Shown one piece after another: positions 1-9,240 of a DNA stretch of 64,000 nt; the first letter of the stretch is position 1, and each line of letters opens with the position of its first letter. The notes beneath the pieces were generated by a model, which did no database searches, was not told the origin of the DNA, and saw only the letters and a list, made by a program, of their open reading frames with translations. Source of the DNA: Odobenus rosmarus divergens. Lineage: Eukaryota > Chordata > Mammalia > Carnivora > Odobenidae. Where the stretch lies: contig NW_004450582.1 in the NCBI RefSeq assembly GCF_000321225.1, positions 369,765 to 433,764 on the forward strand. The letters are read 5' to 3'. The position numbers were made by a program, and so were the translations under genes.

Positions 1-489
1 AGAAACTCAATGGCTCTGATCAAGTTAGTTGTGAAAACATGTTTCTTGTGCTCTTGGGTGTTTTTTCATTCTAGCATGTGAACTTTAAATTGTAAGGATT
101 TCAAGTAATTGCAAGAAATGTATCAGTGGCGATGGGAGGGGGTTCAGTATTGGTTAATGGGAAACAAGTTCACAGTTTGGTTCTGGGACCACTGGAGGAA
201 GGGAGGAAGGGGAGTATGCCATGCTCTGGACCGAGCTTGTGTGGCATAAGTGCCCTGCTGAGCAGCGACTTCAGCGAGTTCATTAATGGAAGTCAGAGAC
301 GGGGCAACTACTGCCCCCCCTCCCCCCTCCCAGATATTTCTTGAAGAGAGGGTTGTGTATTTTTCCAGTGTGTTCTAGTAGCAGTTTGCTTCTCTTGCTT
401 TATTTTAATTTCCATAATTGGTAGCTTCTGAAATGGCTTTGGAAGACAGTTTGCTTTAAATGTGGCCACCTATTCCAAAATGCCCTGAT
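1..489. other. 5' flank, no gene recognised
   Basis: No exon, known repeat or RNA gene was recognised. Two poly-C tracts interrupted by T lie near 313-330. The open frame at 126-344 has no recognisable domain and is probably chance. Confidence 0.5.
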
Positions 490-561
490 TATTTTAGGAA
501 TCCGACCCTTTTCCTCCGGAGCTCTTTCGCAGGACTTCTTTTGGCCGGGTCCAGGAGGTAG

Positions 562-581
562 GGTCGTCTCCGGTCGTCTCC
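562..581. repeat. 10-bp tandem duplication
   Basis: GGTCGTCTCC occurs twice head to tail (562-571 and 572-581) inside the CpG-rich 5' region. Both copies are identical. Confidence 0.85.
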
Positions 582-779
582 AGTTGACTCCTGCAGAGGT
601 CAGTTTTTGTGCGTGGGGGTCGTCCCCAGCGTTTGTGAGTAGCATATGCGTGTGGCTGTGCTGACTGCACTCGCAGGCTTGTAAATTTTCACCCTGGGAA
701 ATTAGCAACAAAGCCCGATCTGTCTCGTGGCTGCTTTGCACTTTCCGAGGGCGGCTGTACTTGACTGAGCTGCAGAACA

Positions 780-1042
780 GACACACGAGAGCGAGCGAGC
801 GAGCGAGGGAGGGAGAGAAGGAAAGGAGAGAAGAGGGGAGGGGTGGGGGCGAGAGGTAAATAGTCTTAAATCGGAAGGGAGCTGCTTCTCTGTGGTCTTG
901 ACAAGCGCTGCCTGGGCTCCGCCGGCTCAGTAATAACTGAGTGACCTTTTCTTTGGCTGTATTATGTCTGGCTGGGAAGGGATTGCATTTTGCAGCTGAG
1001 AGCCGGAGCTTCCTTCCGCTCGGCTCCTCGCGTGCTGCTGGG
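780..1042 (+). promoter_or_regulatory. LMO3: LMO3 candidate promoter and first non-coding exon (1a)
   Basis: A GA/GC-rich stretch (GAGC repeat near 790-808, then G-runs at 835-849) leads into sequence ending at a strong donor, GGG/GTAAGT (GT at 1043-1044). The surrounding 490-1680 segment is richer in CpG than the rest of the window. This fits the start of a 5' UTR exon, either joined to the small exon at 1245 or directly to 6471. No clear TATA box was seen. The transcription start is not determined, so the left edge is only a guess. The role as an LMO3 first exon is inferred from position and splice signals. Confidence 0.5.
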
Positions 1043-1244
1043 GTAAGTTGTCTTGAGCCAGGACGGAGAGAGACAGCCTCGGACTGCAGTTGCCTAAAAG
1101 GAGGACACCTGTGGCTCAGATGCGGTCAACACCATTACTTGGCGGATCCTTGAGGACCTCATTATTTTAAACTTAAAAAATAGAGATTTCCCTCCCCCTC
1201 TTTTTTTTTTTTTCAAACAATGCTTCTTTTTGACCTTTCCCAAG

Positions 1245-1311
1245 GAGAAGCCCTACAAAGCAGCCACTGTGCTTTCTGAACGGCCTCCCCCTGTATCGCT
1301 TAATTGAGAAG
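1245..1311 (+). other. LMO3: LMO3 candidate 5' UTR exon (1b)
   Basis: A long pyrimidine-rich tract (about 1190-1240) ends in CCCAAG at 1244, a usable acceptor. The 67-nt segment after it ends GAGAAG at a near-perfect donor, AAG/GTAAGT (GT at 1312-1313). Spliced to 6471 it places an in-frame TGA four codons upstream of the ATG at 6479 (TGA GAA GGT ATA CAA ATG), so transcripts using this exon must start at 6479 and make the 145-residue form. The segment could instead be the 3' part of a longer first exon beginning upstream. The donor is convincing; the acceptor is less certain. Confidence 0.6.
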
Positions 1312-1680
1312 GTAAGTGCAGCAACTGTGTACACACGCGTCGGCTTATTTGTGGTGTGTGTGTCTGCGGGTGCGCGCGTGCGTGTGCGGATGTGGGTATT
1401 TTTTTCTTCCCCAGCCTCTCCTAATGAGGCATAAACTGGAGCTGCAGCCCAGCTCCGCACTGCAACTTTCACTCGGGCTGCAGCTCTGCGGAGACGGTTT
1501 TGTTTAAATCATGTGAGGCTTCATTATTTTTATGATGAGACATGAAATAGATGCAGACGGAAGATGTTGATGGAAGGAGGGAGAGCGGCTGCGGCGCGGA
1601 ATGTCTCAAGTACGACTCGAGTGGATAATAGTTAAAGTTCAGGATGAGCCGCCGCATTTCCACACCCCTGACTCCCGGGG

Positions 1681-2460
1681 AGAGAGGGGCAGGGAGAGTT
1701 GGGAATTAGGAGAGGTTCGCTCTGGCCTGGCCCATTGGAAGGCAAGTCAGCGCTTAGGTGGGTTCCGGACCCACTCTGTGTACTTGCTGGAATCCACAGA
1801 CCCCCTCCCCCAAGAGTTGAAATTACAATCTTTTGGTTCTTGTCCACACTTCTGCCTCTCCCCACTTTTCCATAATAAGAAAATGTTCCTGCGAGATGGA
1901 AAAGTGACTATTTGCGGGGGGGGGGGAAGTGGCCACAAGAGAGGTTCTGTGGAACAAGGTGCCTATGTCCTACGAGGCTGAGATTCAAACTGATGCAGCA
2001 TATTTTTACGGGGGCTACCCAGATTGCTGTTATGAAATACAAGTCAGATTTATGATCTTTTTCATATTGAACATGATATGCTATGCTAACGCTGCATGTG
2101 ACAGTTTAATCAAATCCATTTGTTACCACGAAGCTAAAAGGGGCCTCTGGGATTTTAGGATTACGGGCAGAGTTAGGGAAGCATGTGGCTTTGTCATTCG
2201 CCATCATTTTGCACACTGCCACACTGCGAGGGGCTCTGTGTGTGCGCTCTGTCTCGTCTGGCCGCCCTCATCCCTTCCCCCACCCCCTGCCGCCACTCCA
2301 ACCCGCTCCCAAAGTGGCTTCACAATAGTCGGTCCCCGGCGGTGTAGGCTGCGCACCAGGTCCACACTTGAGCTAAATCCAGGAGAGCCCCTTCCGCTTC
2401 TACCTTGGGCTTGGTGCTCAATGCGAAGCTGCTGCAACTCAGGCACGCCTAAGTCAACTC
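1681..2460. other. Region upstream of the alternative coding exon
   Basis: This stretch probably includes the promoter and 5' UTR of the 2461 exon. It holds an 11-G run at 1916-1926 and a pyrimidine-rich, CpG-containing part at 2240-2400. A 186-codon open frame crosses it (1929-2489) but reads a different frame from the 2461 start and shows no domain, so it is not called. Confidence 0.4.
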
Positions 2461-2485
2461 ATGCAGAAAAAGGAGAAAAGTTTTG
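2461..2485 (+). CDS. LMO3: LMO3 alternative first coding exon (11 extra N-terminal residues)
   Basis: An ATG at 2461 opens eight codons (MQKKEKSF) and one further base before a good donor, TTTTG/GTAAGG (GT at 2486-2487). Joining this base to the exon at 6471 gives Gly-Ile-Gln and then the usual Met at 6479, in frame. The product would be 156 residues, beginning MQKKEKSFGIQM. I recall a longer human LMO3 isoform of this form, but that is from memory. The 5' limit of the exon is not visible; its UTR probably lies within about 2200-2460. The leader is short, basic and without a domain, and the start context (CTC before ATG) is weak. Confidence 0.75.
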
Positions 2486-2770
2486 GTAAGGTTACAATCT
2501 ATCATAGATGCACTTTGCCGGCGCTCGGCACTCTTGGCTGCTCAAAAGCTTTCCTGCTCTTCTGCTGCTTTTGTGTCTTTTTAAAAGATCCGAAATACTG
2601 TTGTAACTGCTTTGAAAGACTGCTGCTTAAACCAATTAATCTTGCTAGGTGCAACAAATACTGCTACATTCTTTGCAAATCATTCCTGTGTGGCTGCAAA
2701 GACACAACCACAAAAGGCTAGAGCATAAACTCCGCCAGGCATTCTTTGTTAGAGTGTATGTATGTTTCTT

Positions 2771-2804
2771 ATTTTTATTATTATTATTATTATTTTTTTT
2801 TTTT
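2771..2804. repeat. ATT/poly-T microsatellite
   Basis: Repeated ATT units followed by a run of about twelve T. Plain simple sequence. Confidence 0.9.
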
Positions 2805-3589
2805 GCATGTGAGCTGCATCAAAATTGAACTCAGTCTTGCAAATCTCTTGTTGGCCTTTGCCAAGCACTAGCACTTTGCTGCCATGGTAACTGTAATTAA
2901 ACTGATAAGAGTGGAAAAATGTCAGTATCTCTGAGCCTTGCAGCTGCATTGGAGAAAAAGGGAATCAAATTGGTTCCCAGCTCCATTGCTCAAAAAGGGG
3001 AGGGGGTGGTGGAAGGATGGGGAGGGGGTTGGGAGTTGAAGGGGCAGAACAGAGTTAAGCAGCTCCAGCGCCTGAGATCTGGGGACATCTATTTGCATTG
3101 TTGTCCCTTAGGGGGCTGCAGCCTGTAGGGATGCTCTGGGCCAGTGAACAGAGAGAAACAAGCTTTTAGGCCCAAACCAGTTCTCCAGCCGGGTCTGGGG
3201 GTTGGGGAGAGGATGAAGATGGGCAGGAGGAGAGAAAATCTTTTGTTTGGTACCTCTTGGCAATCAAACGGCAACGTTGGCCAAATTCTTTTAATCTGTG
3301 TCACTGCTCCCAGCTGCAGAACCTGCATTCCCATTTTAGCATCTTCCTGAGGCACCTCATCTCTGCCAACCCCCTTTATGTATTCCCTCTTCCTGTTCCT
3401 TCTCCCAAATTGTTCTCTGTGAATCTTCCGACAGGGACAAAATGTTTTCCATTCACTATGTGTAGTTAGTCCAAAAATATAAAAGACTGTGTCTAAGTGC
3501 TGCAAATCTTTGATTATGATTATTTTTTTTTAAGCCCCTGTGTGTTGTGGAGTTGTGGTTACTTTGTTGTGTGAACTACTGAAGCTGAG

Positions 3590-3860
3590 CCTGCGCGGAT
3601 GAATGGCACCGAACAAGGGAACATAATGGAGGCAATCAACCGTTAGGCCGCCTCACAATGCAATCCAGGCAATTAAAAGCTCACCAGAGTTTAAATGAAA
3701 TGGTTCTACTTATTTCTGCACACCACACTGCACAGGCGATTATTTATGTCTTTTTTTTAATTATGATTTCCCTTAAACTGTCAAATAACTCAGAATGGCA
3801 GGGTCTCAGAGGCAATAAGAATTTCCCTCAGAACAATTTACATGCCAATCTAAAACTAGT
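3590..3860. promoter_or_regulatory. Candidate non-coding regulatory block
   Basis: A repeat-free segment in the first intron with AATTAAAAG, TTAATTATGA and several ATTTA/TTTAAAT homeodomain-like cores and little simple sequence. Its texture resembles developmental enhancers near LIM-only genes. This is inference only. Confidence 0.25.
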
Positions 3861-5261
3861 TATGAGTCCTGATGTGCTATGAGCAACTTGTGAAATGTTT
3901 CTCAGCTCTGAACACATAACTCTACCCAGTCGTGCTCTTCTGGTTGGTGAGGGGGGCTGCTGATGCTTTGTGCCTTTTAGGTACATGGCAATGTGGTGAC
4001 TACTAAATAGTTCTTTTTCTACAACTGTTAACTTGCATCCTATTGAAAAGATTTCCTCTCCAAGAGAAATGTGATGATGTTCTCTAAAAGAAGGCACCAG
4101 GATGGAGTGCAAAATATCAAACTCCTTCAAGCCCAAGGCCAAACAGAAAGTAAGAGTTTCAAATATTAATTGGCCTCTGAGTGCTAAATTAAAATGTCAA
4201 CACAACAAAAACATTTTGTGAAGACAAGCAGGGTAGTGTTACTTGTGCCAAATGTTGGTATTCCCTGTCTTGGTTGCAAAGTGTTTTGAATAAAGGTAGC
4301 TGACCTTCTACGCTTGATGGTAGTAACTGAACTGAGGGAAATATAGCTGAGCTACAACTGAAAAGGATTTTAAAATTTCTTTCAGCTTTGTGATGTGAAA
4401 AAATAATAGCCTTATAAATTGGCTAATCAGAATAGCCACTCATATCTCTTGATGTCTTCAACAGCAAAATACAGAATGCCATTTCATAAATCAAAATTTC
4501 CCCCTCCCCCCCAGGTATATGGTTAAGAGGCACTTGGATATGTTCTGTACTGTAATTAATAGGATTTATTCCTTGTGGAACCTTGCTAGAAGATGGTAAC
4601 TAGCTCTGATCAAAGAAACTTCATTTGTTAGAAGTTCTAGAGAGTGAGATTTAGCAGAGCCATCAAGGGTTATGATTAATCTACACTAGACCCTCAGCTC
4701 CTTCAAATAAAAGGAACAGAAAGCAGGCTATAGGAATACCACCTGCTCTTCGGTACAACTCCAGCCGCTAGTCTGCAGCTCCAGCTACCACGGCTCTGCA
4801 TATCATGCAGAAAGAACAGCCACCCTGCTTTCTTCCCCGCCATACCCTCTTCCATTACTCTGCCAGAGAAGTTCTTTTCTAATGTAAGTTCAGCATCATA
4901 ACGATGTTATGTGCAATCCATGTATTATTTGTAACGAGAAAAGTTACTCAGCTCTGAGAGTACAGTGCCTGGGTGTCTCTTATCAATGTGATGAAAAAAG
5001 AAAAAAAGATTGTGGAGGTAATGGATGTGAAGCCTTCATCAGAAGGCATCAGGGAAACTAAAGGAGGGTTAGCTCCTTGGGAGTAGGGAAATACTCTAAG
5101 ATCATAGCTTGGCTTTTCTTTTCTTGAAATTGTTTCAAGTGCATCCACACTTGGTGTTTTGTATAGTTTAAAAGTTTCTGCGTAGGAGAGGAAGCATCCT
5201 ATAGGAGTGGAATCTCTGGACTGTAAGAAGACCAACAAATCTAGTACTTCACTGTCATTCA

Positions 5262-5385
5262 GTTTTGAGCGAGTCCTTAAACTCTCTTAGGCCTCTGCAT
5301 CACAATTTGTAAAATGAGGGAGTTAGGAATCGATGATGTCTACAGTATTTTATAGCACTTAGAATGAGTTACTTGATAAATATGA
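5262..5385 (+). repeat. MIR fragment
   Basis: The order of TTGAGCGAGTCCTTAAACT, CTCTGCATCACAATTTGTAA and AATGAGGGAGTTAGGAAT matches the MIR core (position of cell-type 'tgggcaagtcac...cctcagtttcctcatctgtaaaatg'), diverged. Confidence 0.7.
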
Positions 5386-6470
5386 AGTTCTGAATAGTTG
5401 GTCCAGCTTTTTTTTTTTTTTTTCAGCTGGGTGTTTGACACTTGGGAAAGAAGAAGAAACTCAAAGGGGAATAGCCTTTCATTGAAAAAATTTCAGTCCA
5501 GTTGTAAAACCTACAGAACTCAGCTAGACTCCTTATATATAATGGAGATATATGTCTAAAATACATAAACATCCTATGTCTAGTGCACTATAGGTATATG
5601 CATGTAATATATTTATGTACATATGTTTATTTAATTTAATATATTTAGATTTTACCTTCTGTTGTTTTTTCTTTCCCTTATAAAATAAATAAGTGCATGT
5701 TTATGGTAATAAATTAATCCTGTACTTTAGTTTTAGATCAAAGCATGTAGTATACAGTGAGGTAAGCTGCCATTAATAGAGGCACCGACTGAAGTTTTTG
5801 TGAGTATAGATTCATTTTAAAAATTTTAACATAATGAATAATTTTGAAATAATCAAGAGCACAGAAGGAAGTATTTGGATGCAAACAAGCAATATCGTAT
5901 TGGTGAGCTTTTTTGGATGACTGTACTGTGTATTTAACTATAAACATGCCCACTGCTAAGTCAGGTTAGTGTAATCCCAGAAGGGTGCCCTCTCTTCCAC
6001 CATCAAGCACATAGCAAGCGAATTTCTCACCAATAAAGAAAAACTCATTCTTGACTCTTAGAGGCTGTACACAGACTCATTTGTTAAATAGTTTCTTTAA
6101 GATTGTTAGCCATTCACTCACATTTTCTTCCCAAAGGAACCACCCTATGTAGAGAATGGGGGACCCTACAAAATTATTTAATGTTGCTTAACTTGGTGTA
6201 TACAATGCCAACTCCCTAGATACAAAAAGAATGCGTTGTTTCCACCACTTTGTATGTGTGACTTTCTAGATGATTTAATAAGGACTGTCTAATGTTTGAT
6301 TGTGCCTTTTGTTTCCAGAATTTAGTGTGATTTGGTATGCCCTTACAGAAGAAAGTCTAACACTCCTCGAGAAATGCAGCATTAAATAGGAAACTTGTGT
6401 AAGGTCTTTTGGCCTCTTCTGATCCCTTCTTGTGGTCCCAGCTCCCTTTCTTGTTTTTGTCTTCCTTTAG

Positions 6471-6684
6471 GTATACAAATGCTCTCAGTCCAGCCAGACA
6501 CCAAGCCGAAAGGTTGTGCTGGCTGCAACCGAAAGATCAAGGACCGGTATCTTCTAAAGGCACTGGACAAATACTGGCATGAAGACTGCTTGAAGTGTGC
6601 CTGCTGTGACTGTCGTTTGGGAGAGGTGGGCTCCACCCTGTACACTAAAGCTAATCTTATCCTTTGTCGCAGAGACTATCTGAG
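6471..6684 (+). CDS. LMO3: LMO3 first shared coding exon (LIM1)
   Basis: This exon holds the start codon of the 145-residue form of LMO3 (ATG 6479-6481, coding 6479-6684) and encodes residues 1-68 plus two bases of codon 69. It carries the whole first LIM domain, with zinc ligands Cys13, Cys16, His34, Cys37, Cys40, Cys43, Cys63 and Asp66. The N-terminus [13 protein letters not shown] separates it from LMO1, which has an extra leader and a different stretch before the first zinc cysteine. The acceptor is a long pyrimidine tract ending in CTTTAG and the donor is AG/GTAGGA, so an Arg codon is split AG/G. LMO proteins are nuclear LIM-only adaptors that bind LDB1 and bridge bHLH and other transcription factors without contacting DNA. 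LMO3 is known mainly from brain and neuroblastoma, where it partners HEN2/NHLH2. The identity is very secure. Confidence 0.97.
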
Positions 6685-6699
6685 GTAGGAATTATCCTT

Positions 6700-9120
6700 G
6701 CACACCAGTGATGACTGGATTCCTTTTAAAATACTTTTGTAAGTGTATTTTTTGGGGGTTTCATTTCTTTATGGCCAGCTCATATCCCTGAAAGATGTTG
6801 ACCCGTCAGCCTTCAAAATGTCGCCAGGTGCCTCAGATGCAAATTCTTGCTTAAGGAATGGCCAAGAAAGCCTCATATCTAAAGCGTTCCCATTTGGCCA
6901 GCCTGGATGCTCAGATTTAGAAATAGGTGATTCCACTGCCCAGAAGGAAACCACCAGTTCATGGCAAGGATGTATTTGGTGGTAAAAATCAGCATGTAAG
7001 TGTTGTTACACCCCACGGACAAGGTAGGCTGAGCTTGACCCCAAGAGTTACTCAGCTATCTTCTGTTTCTGATTTGTCAAAGAAAGGCAGTTTGAAATTA
7101 GCTGGTATTTATTAGCATGGTTATTATACAGTTTTGAAAACTTTCCCCAAGTGTGAATACATCCCCCCACCCTCAGTGGCATTCCAAGTGGCCATCACAA
7201 AGACATCACTGAGCATTAACAGCCTCAGACTTGCCAGTAGCGTTAAGGAAATGAACACAGTAAAGATCTCCATCATTATGGGGAGATGATAGCCACCCTC
7301 TAAACTGTAAACATCTGAACACTTTGATGACAATTCATATGTTCTTGCTTAAAAAACCATGAAGCCCACTAAACTTGTTTCCCAGCATTTAGCACTCAAC
7401 ACATGAACTTCTATTTAAGAAAAATTATTTTGCTTTTCAGGGAACTTTGTGATTTGATTCAGCTGCAAATTACATATATTAATAAAGTAGGACCTATCAA
7501 ATTAGAGAAATGATATATGGCATCATTTGGGTTTTCATATTTAATATAATTAATCATTTTTCTACCCTGACATTAAGCGATTTATTTTGAATTTTTTTCC
7601 TTTATGACACAAAATTTATCAGTCAGCCCTAGCTCCTTAACCATCTTGGTCATTTGGAGAAGTGTTTTCTAGGGAATCTGGTGCTTCCCTGTATATAATT
7701 CAGTTATTTCTTGGTCTGATTTAATCTTTATCTAAAAATATTTATCATTTGATTTGAGGTAGTTTAAAAGGGTGAATCCAGGACTGTTTCTCAGATTCTA
7801 CTCTTTCCCCCTCATAGGACTGCCTCATCTGACAGCCTCCTGGCTAATTATGACCACTTGTTACTAGTCCTCTGTGTTCCAAGGGCACAAAATACATGCA
7901 GGGTGCCAACAATGGGAAGTGACTCTATAGTCAGGATTTCCCTTATTGTGGTGGCATAACTAATCAGAATTAACTTATTCCATGAATTCTCTTAGAACTT
8001 CAGTCTTTGAACTTTTTCTTTGAAATAAAAAATTTTTTCTTCTTCTCATTGTGAATTAGAGCTTCATTTCCACATAAAGCGTTTGCATTTGCTTTCAGTG
8101 ATTTAACAATGCTTCCTATTTTTGCTTTATCTTTACTAACCGATAGTCATGGCTTTTTTGACTCTTTTTTTGACTTTTATATCTGTTTACAACTGCAGTG
8201 TGTCAAGTGGATTTATGTAACAACGATTCCAAAACAAGGAGTTTATATAGTCTGGGTGAGATTAAGGTGTTCTAATAAGCAATAAAGATAAAAATTAAGC
8301 AAGAGTTAAAGAAAGTATGTTGACATAGCTGGATTTTAAAAATTTATACTTGGCCAATGAACTACCTGTATCGCGAGTTAAACTGTTTTTGCAGTTGTGA
8401 ATAGAAGAGCAAGCACAGAAAGAAACCTTAGACTTGTTTTGTGTTATTCTTCTTTATGGTAATAAAAATATGATGTTAAACTGCTATTTGATAGTCTCAA
8501 GTAAGTGTTTTGTTGAAAACGATTTATCAAAACAGTTTCCGTATCAGAAATGCTTATCTTTCTCTAAGATGGATTTTTTTTTTTTTGTAACATAACTTAG
8601 TTAATTTCCGATAGATTCGAACTTCTAATGTTCGTTAATTTGTTAAAGAAAAAATCATACCCTTTCAAATCAAAACCCTGGTCCTGATTGCCAATATATT
8701 CATTTCTCAGAGTATAATTTCCTCTTAAATTGGTCATTAAATGGCCAGTTGTTATGTTAACAGCCTAAGGATTGTTAACATTTCAAACTAAGTTGTTAAC
8801 AGCAAGCTTGTTCCTGTATTTAAACTGAAGGTTTGTTGTATATAATGTGACTTCTTTGGCAGGGAGTAATTCATCAATACTTAAAAATTGTAGAGGTGAA
8901 ATGGGGATTGGAATGTGTGTAAAACACTGTGTTATGTGTTATAGATTATGCTGCAGATGTGGTATGTAGTTTTATGTAAGAAGTGTGTATCAGTGAAATT
9001 GTGTCGATGTTCAGCAGCATGTCTCTTATTGGAAATTTAATAGTCTAATTCTGCATGTCAGACAGACAAATACAATTAGGCAAACTTTATTTATAAATTA
9101 ATTTCTTTAAATGGTATAGT
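6700..9120. other. Intronic, no repeat or gene recognised
   Basis: AT-rich single-copy-looking sequence. No exon, SINE or LINE family was recognised. Confidence 0.5.
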
Positions 9121-9240
9121 CATTCAAAACTGTTTATTGGATGCCTGCTGTGTGAGAGGCATAACTTTAATAGACGAAATTAAGAAAAATAAAGGTGTAC
9201 CTAAAATTGTTACTATCTAATTGTTTATTAATTACACAAA
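9121..9240 (-). repeat. L2/MIR-type 3' end fragment
   Basis: The phrase TGTTTATTGGATGCCTGCTG followed by GTGTGAGAGGCATAA is the diverged reverse-strand tail of an L2 or MIR element. Edges are approximate. Confidence 0.5.

Larger units (their letters stand above)
490..1680. promoter_or_regulatory. CpG-rich 5' region of LMO3
   Basis: CpG dinucleotides are frequent here compared with the almost CpG-free introns, for example in the blocks around 505-580, 615-640, 710-755, 790-810, 1015-1035 and 1340-1390. The block spans the two candidate 5' UTR exons and is the likely main promoter island. It is only moderately GC-rich, with T-rich interruptions near 1195-1215, so formal island criteria would need a calculation. 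A GT-rich alternating purine-pyrimidine stretch at about 1350-1395 lies just after the 1311 donor. Confidence 0.5.
2486..6470 (+). other. LMO3: LMO3 intron between 5' exons and first shared coding exon
   Basis: The intron runs from the 2486 donor (or the 1312 donor for the other path) to the acceptor at 6469-6470. It contains an ATT/poly-T microsatellite near 2771-2804, a G-rich segment near 2997-3045, a candidate regulatory block near 3590-3860 and a MIR fragment near 5262-5385. I saw no other exon signal tied to an open frame. Confidence 0.7.

Noticed and set aside
400..786. 128-codon minus-strand open frame in the 5' region
   Set aside because: No domain or splice context; GC-richer sequence gives long chance frames.
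1929..2489. 186-codon open frame overlapping the alternative first exon
   Set aside because: It reads a different frame from the in-frame 2461 start, has no recognisable domain and crosses the likely promoter and UTR.
3089..3505. 138-codon minus-strand open frame
   Set aside because: Low-complexity composition, no family recognised and no supporting signals.
6395..6478. In-frame upstream Met extending the first coding exon to 97 codons
   Set aside because: The extension reads through the intron pyrimidine tract and acceptor (AG at 6469-6470); it is not exonic.
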